A stretch of 64,000 nt of DNA. Origin: Gonatopus flavifemur. Taxonomy: Eukaryota; Arthropoda; Insecta; Hymenoptera; Dryinidae. Below, one piece after another: positions 1-10,360 of this stretch. The DNA lies in NCBI GenBank assembly GCA_018340375.1, contig JAFFJZ010000001.1, positions 67,324,001-67,388,000 on the forward strand, in the 5' to 3' direction. Within the stretch, counting starts at the first letter, position 1; every line of letters starts with the position of its first letter. The notes under the pieces are model-generated. The model did not search any database. It saw nothing but the letters and a program-made list of their open reading frames with translations, and was not told the DNA's origin. Position numbers and translations under genes: made by a program.

Positions 1-970
1 GTTTCAGGTTAATCGGCAACTTTCTAACTTAACAATCGAATAATAGGGGAAAAAGCGTGTGCACAATGCTACCTAATGTAACAGCTATAAATCTTTCTTA
101 ACCTCAATTATTTTATACGTTACTCGGATTATGATGTATAGCGTGAATCAATTATTTTTCTCAACATGATCGTTCATTTCTTCATGGTATCGAATAAATG
201 TGTATTCGAAGGATAATACAATCATCAAAATTTATAGATTTTCTCAATAAAATGTTGCATTCTTTTGTAAGTTTTTATAAATCATGTTGAATGTTTACAT
301 CCTCCAGCACAATTTTATGTCAGACATCGGAATAGCCACTGCGTTATAACAGCAAAAATCTGAAAGTCTGGCATCAAGTTTGCGAAGATAATAACCCAGA
401 TAGAAAAATGTCTCAACAATGCCATCATGATGGTGACATGCGCGCCAACAAATGTTCGCATTATGGTACCGAAGTGTTTCCGCATGAAGCATCGTTATTG
501 GTAGAAAAGCGAGGTGATGGCACTACAATGAAGACATAATATTTATGATAGTGTGTTTACGGCACATTAGTGTGTTACAAAATATTCAGAGCCTGTTTCC
601 CTACCCGGGAAGTAAACTGAAAGAGATCATCTAGCTAAAGGTTCTTTTTCACAAAGTATGGAGCTCAGAATTGTAGCATACTTTGGAGATACTTTTCGTC
701 AGTTTCTTAAGAATATCGATGCTCAAAAATTGTTTGAATCCCCATGATCTTCAGCCAAGAATCAACATCTTCGAATTCGATAAATATTTTCAATCGACTA
801 GAGCTCGATAAAAAGACTCTGACATCTTTTTCTAAAACCGCGGAATATTTTATCATTCACCGCTATTCCGAACGTCATCAGTTTTTTGTATCCATGCAAT
901 AGAATTAGATTATTTAGTTGGTAGTTTAAAATCCATTGAGTGGAAATCGAAAGGCAATTCATCTCCTGTG
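1..970. other. No recognisable gene; unique AT-rich DNA
   Basis: I see no domain, splice-bounded exon or repeat here. A 65-codon open frame on the minus strand (295-492) contains several Cys and His residues but matches no family I recognise, and its edges show no convincing splice sites. The sequence looks intergenic or intronic. Confidence 0.4.
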
Positions 971-979
971 AGTTCTTGG

Positions 980-1330
980 TGAACGGAATACCGCAATGAG
1001 ATGCAAATCTCGGCCAGCCGCTCGACCAGCCCGATCGAATTGGTTGTGACTGGCCGGTCGGTCGGTCGATCTCGATCTCGTTTACGATCAATCCTTTTCA
1101 TACTTTCAAAGTCCAGTTCTGTGTTCTTTCCAAGTAAAACCCGCGTGGACGCGTACGTGTTTGTCGAGTATTTGCGTTTACACATGCGTCCATGATCAAT
1201 CGAACTCAAGTCATTTTCGTCCCTGAAACTTGCTCCCGCGGCGAGCGTGTGCTCACGAGAAAGAGAGGGAGAGGAAAAGAGAGAAAGATAGAGAAGAGCA
1301 ATGGAACAAGCTTGACTGGAATTTTGAAAT
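980..1330. promoter_or_regulatory. GC/CpG- and GA-rich promoter-like stretch
   Basis: This block is clearly richer in G, C and CpG than the AT-rich flanks. It holds repeated CGGTCGGTCGAT-type motifs around 1050-1075 and a long purine tract of GAGAG motifs at 1255-1305, similar to GAGA-factor-type sites near insect promoters. Overlapping open frames of 64-151 codons on both strands follow from this composition and are not convincing proteins. No TATA box or coding exon can be tied to it. Confidence 0.25.
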
Positions 1331-1974
1331 TCTGACGTCCAGAGTTTCATTTCGATAAGATTCAATTCGATGTAATAATTATCTAATCGTGAAAAACATA
1401 TCTATATAATTTGAATTTATGAAGAAAACTTTATCTTAATTCTCCAGTCATTTGATTGAGAAATCAAAATAACTTGAATTTTATTTCCTCGTGTGCCACC
1501 GTTGACGAGACCTAGGTTCCAATTTATATCCTTTACGAAGTTTTTATTAATTCGACCTTATTTTTGATTTACGAACTACACGTTTGTTCAAGAGCGAGTG
1601 CTTGAGAAACAATGTTTTTTCTTCGTATTATTATTGTTTTTCAAATGCATTCGCCATAATAATATTTATGAAATTCAAGCCATTCGTACGTGAATAATTC
1701 CTTTTGTGGAATAGATTTTTATATGAATCAATGTGCAATTCAATCTGATTTTCACATCGGAATATAAGAACTCGACGAATTTCTATTAGTCATGCTAAAA
1801 TGTAAATGTGAGAACGGTATGAAGTTGATTCTATATATCGATAAGAAGAAATGAATCATTCGATCGGTCGAATTGATTCTGGAACAGGATCGATCCTTCT
1901 TTATAGAAAAAGTCATAATTTCAAGTTATTTTGTATAAAAAAAGATCTGCATCGATAAACTTCTCAATGAACAA
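1331..1974. other. No recognisable feature; AT-rich unique DNA
   Basis: No coding signal, repeat or element end is visible. It probably belongs to an intron or intergenic spacer. Confidence 0.35.
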
Positions 1975-2720
1975 AAAGATATCTATTAGTATCTAAAAAA
2001 ATCATTGGAGATGTTTTAGAAGATTTTTATGAAGATATCTTTTTAACACCTAAAAGATATCTTATCTCCAAAATTTCTTGCACTAGATATCTTTTGGACA
2101 CGCTGACAACGATATGTTTCAGATATATGGAAGACATCTTTTAGATGGATCCAAGATATTTTTTTGATTCTTTTAAGATACGTTTTTGATATCTTTGAGT
2201 CGTCTTTTTGAAATCATGAAGACATCTCAGACAGTACAAAAGAATCACTGATGAGATCTAAAAAAGGAATATGGCGTGACTTTTGCCCTTCTTATTGAGA
2301 CAATTCTTGAAGTGTTTAGGAGATATCCAGAAACTCTTTCAAGATATCTTTTAGGAATACTTCAAAGACATGTTCCTGACATTTCTTTAAGATATCTAAA
2401 AGATTTAATTTCGACATATCTTGAAGATATCTAGAAGACATCCTTTCGATGTATTTAAAAGATCCCTGGTTTAAAAAATCAATAGAATCTGACGGAATGA
2501 AATTCTATGGAATTTGGTTAGAACATTGTGCAAGATTCAATCAGATTTAGCAAGATTCAATCAAAATCACATTGAAAAAAATACACTAATCTGATTAAAT
2601 CTCATTAAAAATGATTGAATAGGATTTGGTCAGAACATTGTGCAAGATTCAATGAGATTTGGCGAGAATCAATGGGTTTGTTTAACCAGGGATGTCTTCC
2701 TAAAGATATCTTGTAGATGT
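1975..2720. repeat. Degenerate AAGATATCTT-rich repeat region
   Basis: Variants of the palindromic word AAGATATCTT recur many times (for example near 1978, 2033, 2055, 2088, 2346, 2388, 2425 and 2703). The spacing is irregular, so this is not a clean tandem array. It may be an old palindromic element. A CCC/GGG element at 2464-2691 has inserted inside it, and the motif continues on both sides of that insertion. Confidence 0.45.
2464..2691. mobile_element. CCC/GGG short element, CCCTGGTTTAAA subfamily, TSD AT
   Basis: A 228-bp non-autonomous element. It starts CCCTGGTTTAAAAAATC and ends TTTAACCAGGG, forming a terminal inverted repeat. It is flanked by AT on both sides (2462-2463 and 2692-2693). 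The interior repeats words such as GAACATTGTGCAAGATTCAAT. Related copies are at 28594-28799 and 46875-48303. There is no open frame for a transposase. Confidence 0.75.
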
Positions 2721-5658
2721 TTTCACCCTAACAGCAAAGTGCTAAGCAAATATGCGGCAAATTGTTGAAAACACTCAGCAACAGTTTAAAGCAATTTGCA
2801 GGAACGTTGCGTCGCCAAATGCGCAACAATATGCTGTGAATCTGGGCTTTTAGGTTGCTCCGCGTAAATTTAAGAAACAACATAAGGAGCAATGGTTGCA
2901 TAGCAACTTTTGTTGTATGGGCAAGACCTTGGGTGTTTGTTGGGTGATCTTTGATGTTCGTGTCATTGCCAAAAAATTTGGAGAATCTAACAATATGTTT
3001 TGTTTTGGAATTGGTGAAACTAACAAAAGTACTTATCATAACAATTCAGTAGCTTCAGTGAAGCTACTCGCATGCTTGTTAGGGAAATGCGATTAGTGCG
3101 ATCAACGACGTGAACAGGTGGTGCAATCACTAACGTTGCAGCTACTTTGGTTAGCTGATTCAAACAGCTGCCACAACTACTCTCTTCATCCTTCGTCTTA
3201 ATAATACATCACACTAACCATGGCCTTCTTTTACTAACTGTTTTTTCTTCAAGTTTACTCCTCTAATTATCTTCTTAACAATTCCTTTGGAATGCAGCAC
3301 TTATCTGATTGAACCATCCCTTCTCTGATACGATTCCCACGACATTTTTTCCTTTCCAATGTTACAAACAGATATGTAAAACACCTATTTCGATGCTTGA
3401 CAATAATGATATCAAATTGTTTTATGAAAAAGAAATTCTCTTTTTTCTCCACCGCAGCAGCTGAAATGTTTACTACGGAATGACTGATAGGATTTTAGAA
3501 ATCTTCTGACGATATCTAAATACATAAATATGAAGTCTATATCTAATTCCTAAATACAAATTAATCGTCAATTCATCGACGTGATCCGATTAATTGTTCC
3601 GAGTAAAAAGATAACTGAGAACTCTCGAAACGAAGAACAAATTTTCATTCGAATAAAATTTGATCTTCGGAGAAAGTTGATTCGCGTGAAACAGTGAAAT
3701 GAATCGAACCCGTTATATTGATACCAAATGAAGTTTTTCATCGCATAAAATCAATTCGATAGTTTTTTTTTTCTTCTACCATATGAAATATTCATGTATT
3801 GGAGCACTTCGATCAATCATCATCAAACCGACAAATTTTCGTCATTAAATCATACCGGGTAGATTTTGAATCTGAAGTTTGATTGATTTTTTCAAGGAAT
3901 TTCTTGTTTGCTAATTTGAAATGATGATTTGTAATTTCTGGCCGGCATCTTGTTTGTGTTATTAATAAACAACGTTGATGCGTTGACAAGTGATTGATCT
4001 CTCGATATTTCAGTAATCACACCATGAAAATAATTGATTGTAAATATACAGAAATGTCAAATGAAGAAATCCACTTTATATTATTCATATTATACAACTT
4101 ATCGCTCTCTGGTTATTTAAAAGTGGTTCTTTAGGTTTGAATGGTTTGCAGATTTATATCGGGGTTATTGTTTGAATCGTTTATGGGAACGGAAATTTCA
4201 AACTCACAAAATGTAATGAACCATCGTTATTTTCCAATTCGAATTAACTCTTTGGGACTGAAAACATCGTTTGAAGAATCTACTGCAAGATTTTTGGTCT
4301 CTAATAGCTGAATATTGTGTTATTCGAGTACTAATTCGGTTCAATAAACGATTTTAACTTCATCAACATTGCAGATTTTTTTTAAACAAGGTATTCAAAT
4401 GTTCCCTAACTTTCACACGCAAAGCGAGAGAGCATTTGATGCATCGCAAGAGTAGATAATTACAAAACATTGCAATGTGGAAGAAAAATTAATCCAAGAG
4501 ACACGTCAATATTGAAATAAATTGACAAAAAAAGGATTTTCTGAAAGTTCAATAAAAAGATATTTCTCCGATAAATTCCAACTGTATCTCAGTCTTTCGC
4601 ATTACATAACACTCAAAGTACAGTAAAGTGCAACCAATCGTAACGAGTATGAATACCGTCCTGAACGCCCACAGAAGTAGACAACAGCGTTTGATATTTT
4701 TGCAATTCATACCAAGTGAATATATAAAACTCGTTGAAAAGGTGTTGTTTACGAGTTTTTGAATACCGAATAATGGCATTGAAAGAGCGAATTTTGTTTC
4801 AACTATCGATGATATTTTTGTTACAATAAATTATTTTCGAAGAACTTTCGGGAGAATTATATTATCAACGAATCGATCGATCGTCGTGCACTTTATCATC
4901 GAACGGAATTCAATCCTCCTCATATTTTCTGGCGAGCGGTAGTCTCTATTCTCAACATCCGTGAATGATTTATATATTGGATTATTGAATAATTTATTAA
5001 AAACATGTAGCGCTGGAAACACCACATTCACATGCACCGTAAAGGTACTGTGCATATTTTATGCAATAGATTATGCGATACTATGAATTTTCTTTGCCTT
5101 TCACGGGAACGGTTGCGATTTTGTATCGTTCATTTTCTCATGTGTATTCATTGAAACCGAAGGTCAAACGCTGTTACGATCAACATCAGTTCCAGATGGA
5201 AAGAGGTGATAAGACCAATGGAAAATTTATTCTACAAAAATGCTGGATCGATGAAAGAAAACTTCTCTATTGAATTTTATTTGATCGGTATACCGCTCCT
5301 TGGTACAATATATTACATACTTCTATTACAATACGCAATCTCATTTTCACATGTCTATTCGATTCAAAATCAAGGATAAGATAATTGATCGACCAACGAC
5401 CATGTCCTACACTCGTATGCTTCCTCAGGAAGTAATCGCGGTCTCAACGGTGCTTCGTCCTTGGTGTTACCGTGAATAGAAGAGATCGACATTTTTACTG
5501 CATCCCTTGTAACAATCATTTGGATAACAAATAGGGATGCAGTGAATATTTCTGGTTCCCTTTCTCACATAATTGTACAAAATATCTCGAAGAGGTCTAC
5601 ACTGTCAGAATTATGGGGAATTCTTCTTCACTTCAGTGGTGGATTCCATCACCAAATA
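2694..5658. other. Long stretch without a recognisable gene
   Basis: About 3 kb of mostly unique AT-rich DNA. From 2730 to 3170 the sequence is rich in GCAA/TTGC words and may be an old repeat. The open frames here (60-103 codons) have no recognisable domains or splice context, including 2728-3039 minus, 4549-4779 minus and 5073-5273 plus. Confidence 0.35.
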
Positions 5659-5768
5659 GAGGTGGACTCTCGACTCTCGAGTGAAACCAACAAAACTTAA
5701 TTTCACCTGTTTTGATGTGTAACGATCTCGGCTATGTGGGCAATTCGAAGAAATAACTATGTATATAT

Positions 5769-6117
5769 CCCAAGTGTGTATTGCCGATATTGACAATGGG
5801 CCCAAGCAGGGTCCATTTGCTTGAATTCAGTATTGAGAAATGACAATTGGACCTATTTTGGACTAATCTTGGCCCTAGTGTTTGTTCCCATACAATTATA
5901 GTTCGTAGAAAATGGAAATATTGAACTTTGGTGCGGGTCCGGCCCTAAGTTGAGCCAAGATCGGCTTAGGTCAGGGCCCATTGTATCACCTAGTCCTCGG
6001 GCAAAGCAATACAGCCAGGCTGGAAAAGATGTTATCATCCCAGAGTTGGTCCCACGTTAGGTAGCATGGGCACCCACTTTGGGCCCCCATTGGACCCCTA
6101 CTGAATACACGCTTGGG
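5769..6117. mobile_element. CCC/GGG short element, CCCAAG(T/C)GTGTATT ends, TSD AT
   Basis: A 349-bp unit starting CCCAAGTGTGTATT and ending AATACACGCTTGGG. AT is duplicated at 5767-5768 and 6118-6119. The interior is rich in GGGCCCAA-like words. No coding capacity is visible. Confidence 0.7.
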
Positions 6118-6731
6118 ATGTTTATATCAAAGTAATAATTAGAGACTCAGTAATCGAAGAATGAATACCTCTACATGATGAAGTTTCAAGTAATGATACA
6201 GGGATTTCAATTCATGTCGTTACAAAAATTAGACAACATACTTATACTCGTCAATTACAGTATTTCAATCTGTATTTTATTCAATGAAACTTATCTTATT
6301 TCCGCCCGACGTTAGAGGAAAGACAAGTTCAATCTTCCACCGATGCCGATGATGAGAGCTCTCTATCTTTCGTCCCAAGGATCGATCCGAACAATTGACT
6401 ATATTTTTAAATCATTGCCTTCGAGATGTATACAGATAGGATCGTCTTTCCAACAGAATCGTAGGCCAGCAATGGCTCATATTAGACGATAGTACTCCTA
6501 TCGTAATATTTAACGTGATATGAATTATTATATCCAATATCGATATTATCGCTACTAAATATAACGTATGATCCTATTGATTTGGCAGACGGCGGATCTC
6601 TACCTGCTTGACTCTCACTCACTTTGGATGATAGTCTTCTCTCCCGTCTTGTCATATTTCTCCCCTCTTTCCTCTATCGCTCTGAATATTCTATAATATC
6701 CCGAGTCGAAAAATTGTAATGCTTTTTAGAG
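6118..6731. other. No recognisable feature inside the interrupted repeat
   Basis: Unique AT-rich DNA between the short element and the hairpin pair. No reading frame or site is supported. Confidence 0.3.
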
Positions 6732-6889
6732 CCTGATTAACTCCGTAATACGCAACGATCCAGAGTTCAATCAGGTCGAATGGGAAGTTTGAAAACAAGA
6801 TCAGGTTGAGAACATGGTGAGATCAGGGTTAAAAATGAAATCAAACCTGATTCACTCCGTAATACGCAACGAATCAGAGCTAAATCAGG
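6732..6889. repeat. Pair of 44-bp hairpin units in direct repeat
   Basis: Two 44-bp units at 6732-6775 and 6846-6889 each begin CCTGATT and end AATCAGG. They share the core CACTCCGTAATACGCAACGA with few changes. Each unit is itself palindromic at its ends, so the pair may be the two ends of a small element in direct orientation, or two foldback units. Confidence 0.55.
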
Positions 6890-7235
6890 TTTCACTTTTT
6901 GACTTGGGTATCCCATACAGATGCAAGATTCGTTACGTCAATGTACAACTATCTAAAGAATGAGATGGAAGAAAATTTGAAGAAACATTTTTTTTAATTT
7001 TGAGCTCTCAGGTTTATTCCAAACTTTTACAGTCTCGAAAAAGGTCTTGTCTCGTCTTGTCTTGGTCTTGAGCGAGGAACAATTGTTTTATATTCTGTTG
7101 CAATCAATTTCACCCTCTCAGACGTCTCATTTCCAACTATTCCATGCCCAAATTTGACTCGATACGCAGGTTTGTCTTCGGAGATCGTACAATTGAATAT
7201 TTACTATTTTTGAATTTTGCTCACAAGTCTCGAGT

Positions 7236-7899
7236 CCACCTCTATATCCCCAAATCATGGGGGAATTGTTTCTCCATCCGAAATATGAGGGACTTTGCTG
7301 CCACTTTAAGGAATTACTCTGCCTTTTGGGTGTAAAATTCTCCACACACCCAAAAAAAAGTAATCTGGAAATGAGAGGAAAAATCCCTCTCAATCAGAAA
7401 AGATATTTCACTCTTGTTTTCTTCTTAAATTGAGAATATCCCTCTACGATTTTGAACAAATGAAAATTCTTCCACCACAAAGACTAATCCTCTCAAATGG
7501 AGGGGAATACACTGCAAAAACTGATATCTTATTCTGAAATACTTTTGTAGTGACTTTTCAAACATTTTGAAATGTTACTGTCATCATATTCAAAACACAA
7601 AACTACGTTTTCATTCAAGGCATGACGTGTTTGATCGGCAAACAAAAATGTTTCAAAGCTGTATGTAGAAACATAACCTCGAATTACTATAACGTCAACG
7701 TCAAAGTGAAGAACAGGAACAGTGTATTCCAAATGTATATTGTGCCATTTTGAAGCGAAACTAAACGAGATTCTCATCAATCGTATGATTAGAAATCGTC
7801 AGTATAATCCATCTTTTCAAGTTGGATGTGATAAATCACACCCCTAACAGCACATCCACCGAATTCTACGTCGCATCCCCGTGGACTCCACGTGGATAG
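7236..7899. other. No recognisable gene
   Basis: AT-rich DNA between the AGAGGTGG element and the nest that starts at 7900. The 83-codon minus-strand frame at 7529-7780 has no recognisable domain. Confidence 0.3.
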
Positions 7900-8039
7900 C
7901 CCTGGTGAAAATCAAGTGTATACACAAAGCGAGAAGGAAACGTATACGAAGCGAGAAACGTTTCAACTCCCTTTTTCTGGAGCGTATGATACCCCTGGTA
8001 AAAATCGAACGTGCTTGAAACACCGTCAAAGCGTGCAAT

Positions 8040-8292
8040 CCCGTACAGGACAGTCGCCAATGCAGTTACCTCGCCTCTCCGGAGAATGATGGAAGAAGAA
8101 AGGGAGCGGTGGATACAACGTGGTACAACGGAGAAGCAGCGTAGAGGCGACGGAGAAATGTCCGCGCCGTGTTTTTGGGCGGACATTTCTCCGTCGCTTC
8201 TACGTTTCATCTCCGTCGTACCACGTTGTATCCACCGATCCCTTAGTTTTCCCTAAAATTCACGGAGAGGCGACGTAGGTGTCGTGTGTGGG
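8040..8292. mobile_element. Hairpin CCC/GGG element, TSD AT
   Basis: A 253-bp element with ends CCCGTACAGGACA and TGTCGTGTGTGGG, flanked by AT on both sides (8038-8039 and 8293-8294). Its centre, about 8102-8250, is an almost perfect hairpin: both arms carry GCGGACATTTCTCCGTCG or its complement around a loop of about 13 nt near 8172. The GGACATTTCTCCGTCG core is shared with the element at 50292-50671. The overlapping open frames at 7866-8256 are a by-product of the palindrome. Confidence 0.7.
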
Positions 8293-8378
8293 ATAAAGTG
8301 ACAGAAGCGTTTGTGAAAAGTTTCGACCGCCAAATGACTCTAAAGCAAATTTGGTTGAGCGTGCTATCACATTTCATT

Positions 8379-8912
8379 CCCAGATAGCATTGAAAGTCCT
8401 CTGGACGTTTTAGAAACATAACCTTAGTTCTGCGCGCTTCGTCTCCGGGGAGTAGGTTTAAGTACGTTCAGAGGACGTTCAGTTTTGATGCACCTGACTA
8501 CGTTCCCAGTACGTATTTTTCATTTGCCACGGGACGTTCTCGTTACGTTTCCCAAACGTACTTTCATGGAAACTAACCTCTACAAACACATGTGTAGTAT
8601 CGCAGAACGTCATTGACACCTTTATTGAACATATCCCCAAAACTTCGCTTGGTGAAGATAAATAGAACATTACGGAACATTTGTATGTCCCTGGGACGTA
8701 CATGCGACGTTCTTAAAACGTCCTGGGATCTCATTTGAACGTTCTCTGCGTGAGCAAGTACGTTTTGTGACCCAGACAGCACAACGTGCCACTGAAACGT
8801 TTATGGAAGGTTTATATAACGTAGGAAACGTTTTCTGAACGTTCAGAAAACGTCTCAGAGACACATTGTGCTGTTAGGGGAATGTTTAGAAAACCTCCCG
8901 ATGCTATCCGGG
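8379..8912. mobile_element. Third-level CCCAGATAGCAT element, TSD TT
   Basis: The left end CCCAGATAGCATTG and right end GATGCTATCCGGG are inverted repeats. TT is duplicated at 8377-8378 and 8913-8914. The interior, rich in AACGT/ACGTT words, is homologous in inverted orientation to the element at 17596-18021. A 109-bp element has inserted at 8771-8879. Confidence 0.7.
8771..8879. mobile_element. Fourth-level CCCAGACAGCACAA element, TSD GA
   Basis: A 109-bp palindromic unit starting CCCAGACAGCACAACGTG and ending CACATTGTGCTGTTAGGG. It is flanked by GA on both sides (8769-8770 and 8880-8881). Its centre is the palindrome TTTCTGAACGTTCAGAAA. A close relative is at 9746-9851. Confidence 0.75.
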
Positions 8913-9400
8913 TTGAACGTCCAACGCACCCTTCTTACCGAACACTCTTCTCCAACTCTTCAATAACTCTTTCCTGATGTTTACGATGTTTCGGTAGTGA
9001 AGGTTTTCAACACGCTTATAGGACTTCCCTTGTGTATATGTTTTGATTGATTGAGAATTATATGATTTTGAGGTTAGAATGTTTAGAGGGTATTCTTCAT
9101 CTTTTATACCAGTTGTTAAGCTAAAAAATTTTATTCGTATTCAAGATATATTTACCAATATAATTACTAAACAACAATTGTTTTGAATTATCGAACTGTA
9201 ATTTGATGATGTTTGATATGTGCAAGTTAATTAAATTCTTTTGCACATTTAATGATTACACATGGAATATTGAAATTGATTTGTAAACTTTCAGGATGAA
9301 AAATCATTTTAATTCAATGAGAAAGATTGAATTTGAAGCACATTCCCTTATGACACAATTCATGAGGGAAATAAAGTTCCAATTTCTCTCTCACCGATGT

Positions 9401-9475
9401 TAGCCTAGCGGTAAAGGACTTTCTCCCGAGTTTAGAAGTTCTTGGTTCGATTCCCCTTTGCAAATTTTTTTTTTT
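9401..9475 (+). ncRNA. tRNA-like pol III promoter module with T-run
   Basis: An A-box-like TAGCCTAGCGG at 9401-9411 is followed by a perfect B-box match GGTTCGATTCC at 9444-9454. A run of at least twelve T residues, a possible pol III terminator, begins at about 9465. The T-stem does not pair well, so this is not a working tRNA gene. It resembles the head of a tRNA-derived SINE or a tRNA relic. It sits inside the element at 7993-9632. Confidence 0.5.
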
Positions 9476-9745
9476 TTACTTTCTTTGGGCTCATTTTCAT
9501 GCACGCTTTATATCCGCCAAATGACTCCTCCGAAACGCTTCTGATACTTTGAATTGACCCTTCGATTACTCTTATAGGACCCTCTAATAACGTCTTTGTA
9601 ACTCTTCCCAGAATGCTCCATTTTCACCAGGGACCCGCTTGCTGGGAAGTCATCAAATCATACGTTCTGTATACGTTTCATAAACTTCCGATCCCGTTTC
9701 GCATATGCTTCATGTAAAGTAATAGTAGGTTATATGAAGCGTATA

Positions 9746-9851
9746 CCCAGACAGCACAACATGCCACTGGAACGTTTATGCGAGATTTATACAACGGAGG
9801 AGTTTTCTGAACGTTCAGAAAACGTCCTAGAAACACATTGTGCTGTTAAGG
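9746..9851. mobile_element. CCCAGACAGCACAA element, degraded flanks
   Basis: A close relative of 8771-8879, starting CCCAGACAGCACAACATG and ending CACATTGTGCTGTTAAGG, with the same central TCTGAACGTTCAGA palindrome. The flanking dinucleotides are TA and AT, so the duplication is not exact. It interrupts the outer element at 7900-10137. Confidence 0.6.
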
Positions 9852-9916
9852 ATGCGAGTCATACTTATTCTGACTTCAAATAACATGTTTCAGCAATTCA
9901 TGTCAACGACGATTCA

Positions 9917-9980
9917 TGGCTCAGTGGATAAGACCTTACCATAGTGAAAGCCACCGGTTCGATTCTCACCACAGGGTTCA
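9917..9980 (+). ncRNA. tRNA-like pol III promoter module
   Basis: An exact A-box TGGCTCAGTGG at 9917-9927 is followed by the B-box-like GGTTCGATTCT at 9956-9966 and a short TTTT at about 9975. The spacing suits a tRNA D-arm and T-arm. The acceptor stem is not convincing, so I read it as a tRNA-derived piece carried inside the outer element. Confidence 0.5.
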
Positions 9981-10137
9981 ATTCTTTTGTCTAGATTTCA
10001 TGAATTTTTCCCGCTTTCTTTGTTTCAACTCTTTTTATCCTTTCCATTCAAGCTTCGTATATTTTCCATTAACGTTTCTGTTACCCTTCCGCATACGCTT
10101 CGTTTACTCTTTCTTCTCGCTCCCATTTTCACCAGAG

Positions 10138-10199
10138 AGAACGTTGATGAACGGAGATTCCACGCGGAGGCAACGTAGAAATGTCCGGTGCTGTACGGG
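10138..10199. repeat. Right-end fragment of a CCCGTACAGCAC element
   Basis: The sequence ends GGTGCTGTACGGG at 10199 and carries AACGTAGAAATGTCCGG just inside it. This matches the end and inner arm of the 50292-50671 family. No matching left end is nearby, so it looks like a solo or truncated end. Confidence 0.4.
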
Positions 10200-10360
10200 A
10201 CTTCTCTCATTTGCTTTGGAAACAAAAGTATTTGAACGTCATTGTCACAAAATAAGATACTGATGTTTTCCAGTTAAAACAGGCAAGTGTTTGATCGGAA
10301 TTATCAAACATACCGTGTCTTATTTTGAGACATATCTTCGACGGCGATTTTTGCAGTGTA

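Larger units (their letters stand above)
5659..7235. repeat. AGAGGTGGACTC inverted-repeat element, interrupted copy
   Basis: The left end AGAGGTGGACTCTCGACTC (5659) and the right end GTCTCGAGTCCACCTCT (to 7235) form an inverted repeat. The same element occurs nearly uninterrupted at 42076-42457. Homology to that copy runs from the left end to about 5720 and resumes at about 6918, so roughly 1.2 kb of foreign DNA lies between. That DNA includes the CCC/GGG element at 5769-6117. The right half contains the distinctive GTCTTGTCTCGTCTTGTCTTGG tract shared by both copies. Confidence 0.6.
7993..9632. mobile_element. Second-level CCCTGGTAAAAAT element, TSD AC
   Basis: It starts CCCTGGTAAAAATCG and ends ATTTTCACCAGGG. 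AC is duplicated at 7991-7992 and 9633-9634. It lies wholly inside 7900-10137 and contains three smaller elements (8040-8292, 8379-8912 and 8771-8879) plus a tRNA-like module near its right side (9401-9475). Confidence 0.65.
7900..10137. mobile_element. Outer CCCTGGTGAAAAT element of a four-level nest, TSD AG
   Basis: It starts CCCTGGTGAAAATCAAG (7900) and ends ATTTTCACCAGAG (10137), where the final GGG appears mutated to GAG. AG flanks both ends (7898-7899 and 10138-10139). Its body carries GAAGCGTATACG-like words and a tRNA-like pol III module at 9917-9966. Other elements have inserted into it: 7993-9632, which carries its own insertions, and 9746-9851. With these removed, the original length would be near 490 bp, close to the related copy at 60079-60609. 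Confidence 0.65.

Noticed and set aside
910..1365. 151-codon minus frame overlapping frames on both strands
   Set aside because: It spans a GA-rich tract and CGGTCGGT repeats. There is no domain, and no consistent coding strand.
5659..5724. Possible LTR pair formed by the AGAGGTGG copies
   Set aside because: The ends are inverted rather than direct repeats, and no gag, pol or primer-binding site is present.
7866..8256. Three overlapping frames of 65-114 codons on both strands
   Set aside because: They are readings of the near-perfect hairpin inside the 8040-8292 element.
9401..9475. A functional tRNA gene
   Set aside because: The A and B boxes are good but the T-stem and acceptor stem do not pair, so it is at best a tRNA-derived promoter module. 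The same holds for 9917, 33995 and 60343.
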